This document shows, in pieces, positions 25,808 to 33,255 of a stretch of DNA of 43,926 nucleotides. The DNA is taken from contig VXWP01000074.1 in the NCBI GenBank assembly GCA_009835325.1, forward strand, positions 1 through 43,926. Direction: 5' to 3'. The stretch is from Gemmatimonadota bacterium. GTDB taxonomy: Bacteria > JAAXHH01. Within the stretch, counting starts at the first letter, position 1, and each line of letters starts with the position of its first letter. A program made the position numbers and the translations under genes. The notes beneath the pieces were generated by a model. That model did not search any database and had not been told where the DNA came from. It saw only the letters and a list, made by a program, of their open reading frames with translations.

Positions 25808-26763
25808 TGACACGGGCGGAAGAAATGAACCAATCCGGAGAAAACGAGCGGACGGGCGAATCGGGACCGCCGGACCAAACGAGATCGCCGGACTCGGAGA
25901 AGCCGACGGAATCTAAGAGCCGGACGTCGGCCTGGAACCTCGTGATCTACCCGGTCCTGCTCGGGTACCTGGTCATCGTGGTCTACCCGATGGCCTGGCT
26001 GCTGTATACGTCGCTCAAGACGGACCGGGAGATCTTCCTGGCGCCATTCACGCTACCGGACTGGGCGGACCTGCAGTGGATCAATTTCTCGCGGGCGTGG
26101 ACGGTGGGGCACTTCGGGGACTACTTCCTGAACAGCGCGATGCTGACGGTGCTGACGGTGATCCTGTCGCTGCTCTTCGCGGCCATGGCGGCCTATGCTT
26201 TGTCGCGGTTCCGATTCTTCGGGGCACGGCCCCTGTTCTTCTTCTTCCTGGCGGGCCTGATGGTGCCGCTGCAGCTGGCCATCGTGCCCCTCTTCTTCCA
26301 GATGAAGGACCTGATGCTGCTCAACTCACGGCTGGGGCTGCTGCTCGTCTACATCGCCTTCGGCATGCCCTTCGCCATCTTTATCCTGGCGGGTTTCTTC
26401 AAGTCACTGCCGTCGGGGCTCCACGAGTCGGCCCTGATGGACGGCGCCGGCGAACTGCGGGCCTTCTGGCACATCATGCTGCCGCTGGCCAAGCCCGCCC
26501 TCGTGACCGTGGGCATCTTCGCCTTCCTGGGCACCTGGAACGAGTTCTTCATGGCCTTCATGTTCCTGTCGGGCGAAAACGCCGAAAGCCTCCGCACCCT
26601 TCCCCTCGGCCTGGCCAACATCACCATCGTGAGCCAGTACCGCAGCGACTGGGGCATGGCCTTCGCCGGCCTGGTGCTCATGATGCTGCCCACCATGGCG
26701 GTCTACGCCCTGCTCCAGCGCCAGGTGACGAAGGGGATTACGGTGGGGGCGCTGAAGGGGTGA
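25807..26763 (+). CDS. MalG-type carbohydrate ABC permease
   Basis: 318 aa from ATG 25807, overlapping the previous stop by one base (TGATG). A hydrophilic N-terminal extension of about 40 residues (rich in Glu, Ser, Thr, Pro) precedes six predicted helices. The EAA loop reads 'ESALMDGAGELRAFWHIMLP', and 'LGTWNEFFMAF' is the classic MalG/UgpE segment. It forms the importer channel with the fused binding-protein permease upstream. Confidence 0.94.
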   Translation: MTRAEEMNQSGENERTGESGPPDQTRSPDSEKPTESKSRTSAWNLVIYPVLLGYLVIVVYPMAWLLYTSLKTDREIFLAPFTLPDWADLQWINFSRAWTVGHFGDYFLNSAMLTVLTVILSLLFAAMAAYALSRFRFFGARPLFFFFLAGLMVPLQLAIVPLFFQMKDLMLLNSRLGLLLVYIAFGMPFAIFILAGFFKSLPSGLHESALMDGAGELRAFWHIMLPLAKPALVTVGIFAFLGTWNEFFMAFMFLSGENAESLRTLPLGLANITIVSQYRSDWGMAFAGLVLMMLPTMAVYALLQRQVTKGITVGALKG

Positions 26764-26824
26764 CGCCTGGTAACTACTGGTGGAGCGCTCGAGGGGTGGG
26801 GTGCCCGAGAGGTGACGCGCGAAA

Positions 26825-27184
26825 CTACGGCTTCGCGATCCAGACCGGGTCGGGCGTGATGCTCGTCTCAGGCGTCGGGCCCGTGTCGTCCCATTCCGCC
26901 TCGTTCTCCAGCAGGAAGCCCGGCTCGACCGACATGTCGTGATCGCAGATGATCTGGCAGGACAGCCGTACCTCGCCGACGAGCCCTTTCTCCGACAGCA
27001 CTTCGAATTCAGCAGCGGTCATTTTGTCCGGTTCGCCATCGGAAATACTTACGCGGCAGGTCGTGCACTTGGCGTTGCCGCCGCAGCGGTGTCCGATGTT
27101 CACGCCGGTGCCCTCGATGGCCAGCACGAGGCGCTGCCCCGATTCGACCTCGTGCTCTACGCCGTTTACGGTGAGTTTCGGCAT
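26825..27184 (-). CDS. 2Fe-2S ferredoxin
   Basis: 119 aa. The plant/adrenodoxin-type cluster ligands are Cys34, Cys40, Cys43 and Cys76 in 'GHRCGGNAKCTTCRV' and 'RLSCQ' (C-X5-C-X2-C-X32-C). A C-terminal acidic and Pro/Thr-rich tail of about 25 residues is extra. GGAG is 9-10 nt before ATG 27184. It could feed electrons to an oxygenase, but the Fe/2-oxoglutarate enzymes nearby do not need a ferredoxin. A palindrome lies 23 nt upstream. Confidence 0.93.
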   Translation of the reverse strand: MPKLTVNGVEHEVESGQRLVLAIEGTGVNIGHRCGGNAKCTTCRVSISDGEPDKMTAAEFEVLSEKGLVGEVRLSCQIICDHDMSVEPGFLLENEAEWDDTGPTPETSITPDPVWIAKP

Positions 27185-27206
27185 GGTGACAAGCTCCTTT
27201 CAAGTG

Positions 27207-27222
27207 TTGTCAATGTTGACAA
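27207..27222. promoter_or_regulatory. Palindrome upstream of ferredoxin, candidate operator
   Basis: TTGTCAATGTTGACAA: perfect 7-bp arms around TG, 23-38 nt upstream of the ferredoxin ATG on the minus strand, directly before its ribosome site. Position suits a repressor site. Confidence 0.4.
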
Positions 27223-27251
27223 TGTATTAAACGTCGTTAAAACAACCCCCG

Positions 27252-27331
27252 GCAGCCGGTGTGCGGCCGAGATGCAGCCGGTGCGATCGGGATGTAGCCG
27301 GCGCGCGGCCGAGATGCAGTCGCCGCGATCA
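27252..27331. repeat. Degenerate 20-22 bp tandem repeats upstream of ferredoxin
   Basis: About four units beginning GCAGCCGG / GCAGCCGG / GTAGCCGG / GCAGTCGC at 27252, 27274, 27294 and 27316, most ending in GAGAT or GGGAT. The last unit runs into the epimerase stop codon. A 15-bp core, CCGGCGCGCGGCCGA (27298-27312), recurs exactly at 29881-29895 in the pruA promoter spacer. Confidence 0.6.
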
Positions 27332-28126
27332 AACTGAGATATCGTGACCGAGCCGGTCCCGGGTATGCTCCAGGTCCACCCAGCGGTGCGGTCCGTCGGT
27401 CACGGCGAAGCACACCTCGTAAACCGGGTTTTCCGTGACTTTCAGGGCCAGTTCGATGATCTGCGTAATGTCCGCCTGGCTGCACCAGACCGATCTCAGG
27501 AAGGGTTCGGTGGCCTCGTTCTGCTTGTTGACCCAGCCGATGCGCAGGCAGACGACGGAGAAGCCGTGGGCGTCGTGGTAGGTGCGGCAGATGCCCTCGC
27601 CCCAGACCTTGCTGGCCGAATAGGGTTCGGTGGGACGGGGCGGGTCGGTGACTTTCACGATGGGCATGGGATCGGGCAGCCCTTCGAGCCGGCCCTCGTT
27701 CAGGGAAACGTACGGTTCGGAGAACTGTCCGTACCCCCAACTCGCCATGACGGAACTCGCGTAGATCAGCCGCTTGATGCCCTCCTCCCGGCAGACTTCC
27801 AGGACGTTGTACGTGCCCCGGATGTTGCATTCCAGAATGGTCTCGAAGGACGCGCCGGGATCGGGGACCGCGCCGAGATGGACCACCGCGTCCATGCCGG
27901 ACAGCGCCCGGGACACCGCGTCCCGGTCGGTCAGGTCGGCCAGTGAGAAACGGTCATCGGGTATCCGCAGAAGGTCCTCATCGTCGATGCGGTCCGAAGA
28001 AACCGTACGCCGGCCGCTGCCATAGACTTCGTAATCATCCTTTCCGCTCAGGTGCCGGTAGGTCAGGTTGCCGATCAGTCCGTATGCGCCCGTTACGTGC
28101 ACCTTCAAGGGTCTTCCCTCACTCAT
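27329..28126 (-). CDS. NAD-dependent epimerase/dehydratase family protein
   Basis: 265 aa short-chain (extended) dehydrogenase. The nucleotide loop 'VTGAYGLIGN' (12-20), the 'LADLTDRDAV' acidic turn, 'VVHLGAVPDPGASFE' and the catalytic Tyr169/Lys173 pair in 'PYSASKVWGE' are present, with Ser near 124-125. Uronate dehydrogenase and nucleotide-sugar epimerases share these motifs; it is short for a nucleotide-sugar epimerase and the substrate is open. GGAGG precedes ATG 28126. It lies 109 nt downstream of pruA on the same strand. Confidence 0.88.
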   Translation of the reverse strand: MSEGRPLKVHVTGAYGLIGNLTYRHLSGKDDYEVYGSGRRTVSSDRIDDEDLLRIPDDRFSLADLTDRDAVSRALSGMDAVVHLGAVPDPGASFETILECNIRGTYNVLEVCREEGIKRLIYASSVMASWGYGQFSEPYVSLNEGRLEGLPDPMPIVKVTDPPRPTEPYSASKVWGEGICRTYHDAHGFSVVCLRIGWVNKQNEATEPFLRSVWCSQADITQIIELALKVTENPVYEVCFAVTDGPHRWVDLEHTRDRLGHDISV

Positions 28127-28235
28127 TGGTTCCTCCGGTTTAACTTTCTGTGAATCAGTGATAAGTCTTGCGGGCTTCTGACTTTTCGCCGGTGGGCGGT
28201 CGGCTTAAGTGCACGGTGTCCGCCCAAAGTTGCAT

Positions 28236-29867
28236 TCACGCCTCGTCCATAAAAGGATACCGCCAGTCCGTCGGCGGGACCATGGTTTCCTTGATCGTCC
28301 GGGCGCTCATCCAGCGGAGCAGGTTCATGGGGCTGCCGGCCTTGTCATTCGTGCCCGACGCCCGCGCGCCCCCAAAGGGCTGCTGCCCGACGACCGCCCC
28401 GGTGGGCTTGTCGTTGACGTAGAAATTGCCGGCTGCGTTGCGGAGCGCGTCCGATATGCGCACAGTCGCCTCTCGGTCCCGCGCGAAGACGGACCCGGTA
28501 AGGGCGTAGGGCGATGTGGTGTCGCAAAGCGCGAGGGTCTCTTCCAGGCGGTCATCCTCGTAAACGTATATAGTCAGCACGGGACCGAAGATCTCCTCCT
28601 CCATGGTCCTGAACCGCGGGTTCGTCGTCACGATGGTCGTGGGCTCGACGAACCAGCCCCGCTTGCGGTCGCACCCGCCGCCGGTGATGATCTCGGCGTC
28701 GTCCGCCGACCGGGCGTATTCGATGTAACCGGCGATGGTGTCGAAGGACGCCTCGTCGATCACGGCCGCCATGAAATTCGAGAAATCTTCCGGATCCCCG
28801 ACCCTGATCTGCGATACCTCCGCCGTGAACCGGTCCCTGAAGGCCGGCCACAGAGAGCGGGGCACGTACATCCGGGAGGCCGCGGAACACTTCTGCCCCT
28901 GGTACTCGAAAGCGCCGCGGACCGCCGCCGCGACCAGGGCGTCCACGTCCGCCGAGGCGTGGACGAAGATGAAGTCCTTTCCGCCCGTCTCGCCCACGAT
29001 GCGGGGATAGTGCTTCATGCGCGCCAGGTTGCCAGCCACGGTGCGGTACATCCGCTGGAAGGTCGCCGTCGATCCGGTGAAGTGAATGCCGGACAGGTCC
29101 GGGCTGTCGAGCACCGGGTCGCCCACCTCGGCCCCGGATCCCGGGATGAAGTTGATCACACCGGGCGGCAGTCCGGCTTCCTGCAGCAGCCCCATGACGT
29201 GCCAGGCCGAGTAGACGGCGGAGGACGCCGGTTTCCAGAGCACCGCGCAACCGGTGAGGGCCGGCGCCGTGGGCAGGTTGCCGCCGATGGCCGTGAAATT
29301 GAAGGGCGTTACGGCGAATACGAATCCCTCGAGTGCCCGGTACTCCAGGCGGTTCCAGACGCCCGGCGAGGATGCGGGCTGGTCGCTCATGAGCTGCGCC
29401 AGGTAGCTCACGTTGAACCGCCAGAAGTCGATCAGTTCGCAGGCCGAGTCGATCTCCGCCTGGAAGATCGTCTTGGACTGGCCCAGCATGGTTGCGGCGT
29501 TGACCGTCTGGCGCCAGGGCCCGGCCAGCAGGTCGGCCGCCTTCATGATGACCGACGCCCGTTGCTCCCAGGGCATGTCCGACCACGCCGCCCGGGCTTC
29601 CAGGGCCGCGTCGATGGCCATGCGGACCTCGGTTTTGCCGGCCTTATGATAGACGCCGAGGTCGAGCCCGTGGTCATGAGGGGCCCGAAGGGGCGCCGTG
29701 TTGCCCGTCTTCACCTCCCGGCCGCCGATGATCAGCGGGACCTCTACGGGGGTGGATTTCAGCTCGGCGAGCTTGGCCTTGACGGCCGCTCTTTCGGCCG
29801 ATCTGGGCGCGTAATCCAAGACGGGTTCGTTGTAGGGCTGGGGCGGGTTGAAGCGTGCGTTGGCCAT
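28236..29867 (-). CDS. pruA: L-glutamate gamma-semialdehyde (P5C) dehydrogenase
   Basis: 543 aa aldehyde dehydrogenase of the RocA/P5CDH length and order. Catalytic Glu293 lies in 'VGETGGKDF' and Cys327 in 'YQGQKCSAASR'. 'VTPFNFTAIGGNL' and the C-terminal 'QQPFGGARASGTNDKAG' are characteristic of P5C dehydrogenases. It oxidises glutamate semialdehyde to glutamate in proline and arginine breakdown. ATG 29867 is preceded by GGAGC with only one base of spacing, too close for normal use; the promoter position suggests a leaderless message. No proline dehydrogenase is present in the window. Confidence 0.95.
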   Translation of the reverse strand: MANARFNPPQPYNEPVLDYAPRSAERAAVKAKLAELKSTPVEVPLIIGGREVKTGNTAPLRAPHDHGLDLGVYHKAGKTEVRMAIDAALEARAAWSDMPWEQRASVIMKAADLLAGPWRQTVNAATMLGQSKTIFQAEIDSACELIDFWRFNVSYLAQLMSDQPASSPGVWNRLEYRALEGFVFAVTPFNFTAIGGNLPTAPALTGCAVLWKPASSAVYSAWHVMGLLQEAGLPPGVINFIPGSGAEVGDPVLDSPDLSGIHFTGSTATFQRMYRTVAGNLARMKHYPRIVGETGGKDFIFVHASADVDALVAAAVRGAFEYQGQKCSAASRMYVPRSLWPAFRDRFTAEVSQIRVGDPEDFSNFMAAVIDEASFDTIAGYIEYARSADDAEIITGGGCDRKRGWFVEPTTIVTTNPRFRTMEEEIFGPVLTIYVYEDDRLEETLALCDTTSPYALTGSVFARDREATVRISDALRNAAGNFYVNDKPTGAVVGQQPFGGARASGTNDKAGSPMNLLRWMSARTIKETMVPPTDWRYPFMDEA

Positions 29868-29873
29868 GCTCCA

Positions 29874-29903
29874 TATGTATCCGGCGCGCGGCCGACGTGT
29901 CAA
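29874..29903 (-). promoter_or_regulatory. Promoter giving a leaderless pruA transcript
   Basis: Minus strand: TTGACA (29903-29898), 18 nt spacer, TACATA (29879-29874). Transcription would begin about 7 nt later, at or next to the A of the pruA ATG (29867). Confidence 0.6.
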
Positions 29904-30159
29904 CTGTTTTGTAGACCGCCGGCCGGCGCTCCGTCGCGCTAATCCGCGGTGCTCCCCAAGACGCTGCCTCGGTGCTTCCCACGGTGATCTCCGTAGCGCT
30001 CCCACAGCCATTTTAACCTTGCCAGATCACGCGGTGATATGAGATATTGGCGGTATAAACCAAGTCAGACGAGCGACCCTCAACAGCGAGAACAGCAAGG
30101 CTCGCGGCAGCCCCGGACAGCAGTCCGGAACAGCGGCCGGCCGGGCCGGGAGTATGGTC

Positions 30160-31248
30160 ATGAGCACCGATCAGGCCAAACAGGAACATGGCATCAAGGC
30201 GGTTAACCAGGAATACACGCAGTACGACCAGGTGGAAAAGGAACAGACCTACAACCTGGCCGAGGGCGCGGCGGAGGAGGCATTCGACGAGGAAACGCAG
30301 ATCAGGACCTGCGACATGAGCCTGTTCCTCCACGGCGGACCGGAGGGCAGGGCACAGTTCGCCCGGGACATCGGCGAGGCCATGGAGGGCATCGGTTTCG
30401 TGATCCTCGAGAACCACGAAATCCCGCCCGGCCTGTACGAGGAGGCCGAGCGCAAGGTGGCCGAGTTCTTCACGGCCACGCCCACGGCAGACAAGATGAA
30501 GTACGAGGCCGAGCGGCACGGTTCGGTCAACCAGGGGTACTTCCCGATCAAGCAGACCAGCCGGATGCATCCCGACCTCGTCGAGGGGTGGGTCTTCTGC
30601 CGACGGGCCTTCGACCTGGGCGAGAACCCGGACTACCGCGAGACAGACTACTGGCCCGCGGCCGGGTACGAACCGTTCTTCCGGCAGGTCATCCAGCAAC
30701 ACGAGAAGCTGATCCTGCCCCTCATGCAGAGCATCCTCACCTACCTGGGCTGCGATCCGTCCCTCTACGACGAAAAGCTCACGCGGACGAACTTCGGCTT
30801 CCGGCTCAACTACTACCCGCCCATCACCAAAGAGGACGACGAATCCGGGGCCGGCCGTATGCTCGGCCACGAGGACGTGGACCTGTTCACCATCCTGCCC
30901 TCCCACGGGGTGGACGGCCTGCAGGTGCTCAACCGCGAGAACATGAAGTGGATCCGCCTCAATCCCCCGGAAGGCAGCATCATCATCAACACGGGCGACT
31001 ACATGCAGCGGATCACCAACGACCGCCTGCCCTCCACCACGCACCGGGTCAGCAAGCCGCAGGACGCCCGCCTCTTCGGCTCCGCCCGCGTCAGCATCCC
31101 CATGGCCGTCTACGTATGGGAGGAGGAGATGCTCGAGGTGCTGCCCAACACGGGCGAGCCCAAGTACGAACCCATCTCGGCCGTCCAGTTCCACACCCGG
31201 ACCACGAGCAAGTACTACGGCGACGACTACGCGGTGGATGACGACTGA
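30160..31248 (+). CDS. Isopenicillin N synthase-like Fe(II)/2-oxoglutarate oxygenase
   Basis: 362 aa from ATG 30160 (GGGAG at 7 nt; the ATG at 30154 is too close to it). N-terminal DIOX_N-like region around 'IGEAMEGIGFVILENHEIPP', then the oxygenase domain with His237 and Asp239 in 'GHEDVDLFTIL', His295 in 'THRVSKP' and the co-substrate RxS in 'ARVSIP' (Arg310, Ser312). A charged N-terminal extension of about 50 residues precedes the domain. The family does desaturation, ring closure or hydroxylation. A PhyH oxygenase follows after 9 nt. Confidence 0.9.
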   Translation: MSTDQAKQEHGIKAVNQEYTQYDQVEKEQTYNLAEGAAEEAFDEETQIRTCDMSLFLHGGPEGRAQFARDIGEAMEGIGFVILENHEIPPGLYEEAERKVAEFFTATPTADKMKYEAERHGSVNQGYFPIKQTSRMHPDLVEGWVFCRRAFDLGENPDYRETDYWPAAGYEPFFRQVIQQHEKLILPLMQSILTYLGCDPSLYDEKLTRTNFGFRLNYYPPITKEDDESGAGRMLGHEDVDLFTILPSHGVDGLQVLNRENMKWIRLNPPEGSIIINTGDYMQRITNDRLPSTTHRVSKPQDARLFGSARVSIPMAVYVWEEEMLEVLPNTGEPKYEPISAVQFHTRTTSKYYGDDYAVDDD

Positions 31249-31257
31249 GGACAGCCC

Positions 31258-32016
31258 ATGACCCCCCATGAGCAGTACCTCTTCGACCTGCAGGGCTTCA
31301 TCGCGGTCCCTGAAGCCCTCGACGCCGGACAGCTCGCCGAGTTGAACCGGATCCTCGACGAGAAGATCGACGAAGCCATGGAACCCGGCGCGACCACGCA
31401 CCGGTTCGGTTTCACGCTGCTCGACTGGGGACCCGCCTACCGCGACCTGATCGACAACCCGCGCATCGTCCCCTACCTGGAGCACATCGTCGGACCGCGG
31501 TTCCGGCTGGACCACGACTACGCCGACATCATCAGCCAAGGTGACGGACCCATCGGCACCACCCTCCACGGCGGTGCCATTCCCTTCGACCCGCTCTATT
31601 CCTACACCTGCGTCAACCAGGAGATCCGTTGCGGCCTGTCCGTGGTCGCCTACAACCTGAAGGACGTGAACCCCGGCGACGGCGGCTTCGGCTGCGTGCC
31701 CGGCAGCCACAAGGCCAACTTCCGGTTCCCCGACGAGTGGCGCAACCTCAAGACCGACCAGCCCTTCATCCGCGCCGTGACCGGCAAGGCCGGCACCGCC
31801 GTCATCTTCACCGAAGCGCTGACCCACGGCACCATGCCCTGGCACGGCGACGAACGCCGCACCCTCTTCTACAAGTACTCGCCCAACTCGGTATCCTGGT
31901 ACGCGGAGTACTACGAAGCCGAAAAGTACGAGGGACTGACGGAACGGCAGCAGCAGATCCTCGAGGCGCCGAACGCCAGGTATGGCCAGCGGTTTAAGCG
32001 TGGGGTGGTGGTGTAG
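31258..32016 (+). CDS. PhyH-family Fe(II)/2-oxoglutarate dioxygenase 3
   Basis: 252 aa. It belongs to a different PhyH branch from the other two: 'TTLHGGAIPFDPLYSY' (His104 with Asp111), 'YNLKDVNPGDGGFGCVPGSHKANF' region (132-155) and distal His190 in 'LTHGTMPW'. It starts 9 nt after the IPNS-like oxygenase stop, with AGGACAG serving as ribosome site, so the pair is almost certainly cotranscribed. The two enzymes may act in sequence on one substrate. Confidence 0.88.
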   Translation: MTPHEQYLFDLQGFIAVPEALDAGQLAELNRILDEKIDEAMEPGATTHRFGFTLLDWGPAYRDLIDNPRIVPYLEHIVGPRFRLDHDYADIISQGDGPIGTTLHGGAIPFDPLYSYTCVNQEIRCGLSVVAYNLKDVNPGDGGFGCVPGSHKANFRFPDEWRNLKTDQPFIRAVTGKAGTAVIFTEALTHGTMPWHGDERRTLFYKYSPNSVSWYAEYYEAEKYEGLTERQQQILEAPNARYGQRFKRGVVV

Positions 32017-32074
32017 GTGGGTTCTGCCATACTTGTTGCCACGTGATTTTCTGGTATTCTACCCAACAACAACG

Positions 32075-32102
32075 ACAACCGAACTTAGAACACGTCGGTT
32101 GT
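32075..32102. repeat. Inverted repeat upstream of restriction island
   Basis: ACAACCGA (32075-32082) and TCGGTTGT (32095-32102) are perfect 8-bp arms around 12 nt. The right arm overlaps the candidate -35 box of the island promoter. A second inverted repeat, GTTAT-5-ATAAC, follows at 32132-32146. Confidence 0.55.
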
Positions 32103-32126
32103 AGTAGCTGTCTGGTGTGGTATTTT
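32099..32126 (+). promoter_or_regulatory. Candidate promoter of restriction island
   Basis: TTGTAG (32099-32104), 16 nt spacer, TATTTT (32121-32126), in AT-rich sequence 46 nt before the Mrr-type gene. Weak match. Confidence 0.3.
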
Positions 32127-32171
32127 TAGTTGTTATTAATGATAACCGATTGAGTTCTCCTTGGAGATAAT

Positions 32172-33236
32172 ATGACACTTCTAAATGCCATAATTGAAGT
32201 CCTTAGCACCGTCAAGAAACCCCTGCACGTCATTCAGATATATAAGGAAATAATGGATAGGAAACTCTGGCAAACGAATGGAAAGACACCCACCGCAACT
32301 ATAGGTGCACGCCTATATTCGGATATCAAGAGTAATGGTGATGCATCACAGTTTGTGAAGGTCAAACCACAGGTTTTTGCTATGCGTGAAGATTACGAAG
32401 CCGACGAGCAAAACCTGGAAAACAACATGGTCGATAACGAGAATTCAGATGTCGATTCAGTTGCAGAGGAATCCACTAAACACGTTTCTGGCACCTCGAG
32501 CATGTCCTTCACCGACTGTGCTGAGAAAGTGCTTGAGGAATTCGGTAGTAAAAACCCAATGCACTACAAAGACATCACATCAAAGGCGTTAGAAAAAGGT
32601 TGGTTAGTTACTAAAGGGAAAACGCCTGAAGCGTCGATGTATGCCCAGGTAATCACGGAGATAAAGCGTCGACAGAGTCGAGGGGAATCTCCAAGGTTTG
32701 TACAGCATGGACGTGGTTATGTCGGCTTGAGCCAATGGCAGGCAAGAGGGCTATCATTTCAGATTCAACAGTACAATGAAAAAGTACGGAAGACGCTGAG
32801 AGAACGGTTGCTCGGTATGAAACCCAAGGAATTTGAAGAGTTGATTTCGCAGTTGCTTCCGGAAATGGGGTTTGTCGAAGTGGAGGTAACCAAAACTGGG
32901 GGTGATGGTGGTATTGATGTACGTGGAATCCTAGTTGTTGGCGATGTAGTTCGAATGAAGCTAGCTGTTCAGGTCAAGCGTTGGAAACATAACGTACAGG
33001 CTCCAGTTGTTCAACAAGTCAGAGGCAGTTTAGGTGTCCACGAACAAGGATTAATCATAACAACCAGTGACTTCAGCGCAGGGGCAGTAAAAGAAGCTGC
33101 CCAAAGTGACAAAACTCCAATTGCCCTTATGAATGGTAAACAGTTGGTACTACTCCTAATGGAGCATGGGATAGGTGTACATCGTTTATCTCCCAATTTG
33201 TACGAGATTGATGAGAACACTCTGAATCAGGATTAA
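32172..33236 (+). CDS. Mrr-type restriction endonuclease with two HARE-HTH domains
   Basis: 354 aa, GGAGATAAT before ATG 32172. Two winged-helix HARE-HTH domains lie at about 1-72 and 112-190, each with the 'PLHVIQIYKEIMDRKLW' / 'PMHYKDITSKALEKGWL' helix and a 'GKTPxA' turn. They are joined by an acidic Asn/Asp/Glu-rich linker. The C-terminal PD-(D/E)XK domain of the Mrr type has Glu222, Asp249 in 'GGDGGIDV' and the Gln267-x-Lys269 pair in 'LAVQVKRW'. HARE-HTH is predicted to read modified DNA. Base composition is much more AT-rich than flanking genes. mcrB follows after 19 nt. Confidence 0.9.
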   Translation: MTLLNAIIEVLSTVKKPLHVIQIYKEIMDRKLWQTNGKTPTATIGARLYSDIKSNGDASQFVKVKPQVFAMREDYEADEQNLENNMVDNENSDVDSVAEESTKHVSGTSSMSFTDCAEKVLEEFGSKNPMHYKDITSKALEKGWLVTKGKTPEASMYAQVITEIKRRQSRGESPRFVQHGRGYVGLSQWQARGLSFQIQQYNEKVRKTLRERLLGMKPKEFEELISQLLPEMGFVEVEVTKTGGDGGIDVRGILVVGDVVRMKLAVQVKRWKHNVQAPVVQQVRGSLGVHEQGLIITTSDFSAGAVKEAAQSDKTPIALMNGKQLVLLLMEHGIGVHRLSPNLYEIDENTLNQD

Positions 33237-33255
33237 AAGTAAGGACGTCATTCCA

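Noticed and set aside
28209-29942. 577-codon plus-strand open frame opposite pruA
   Set aside because: Shadow of pruA; no domain features.
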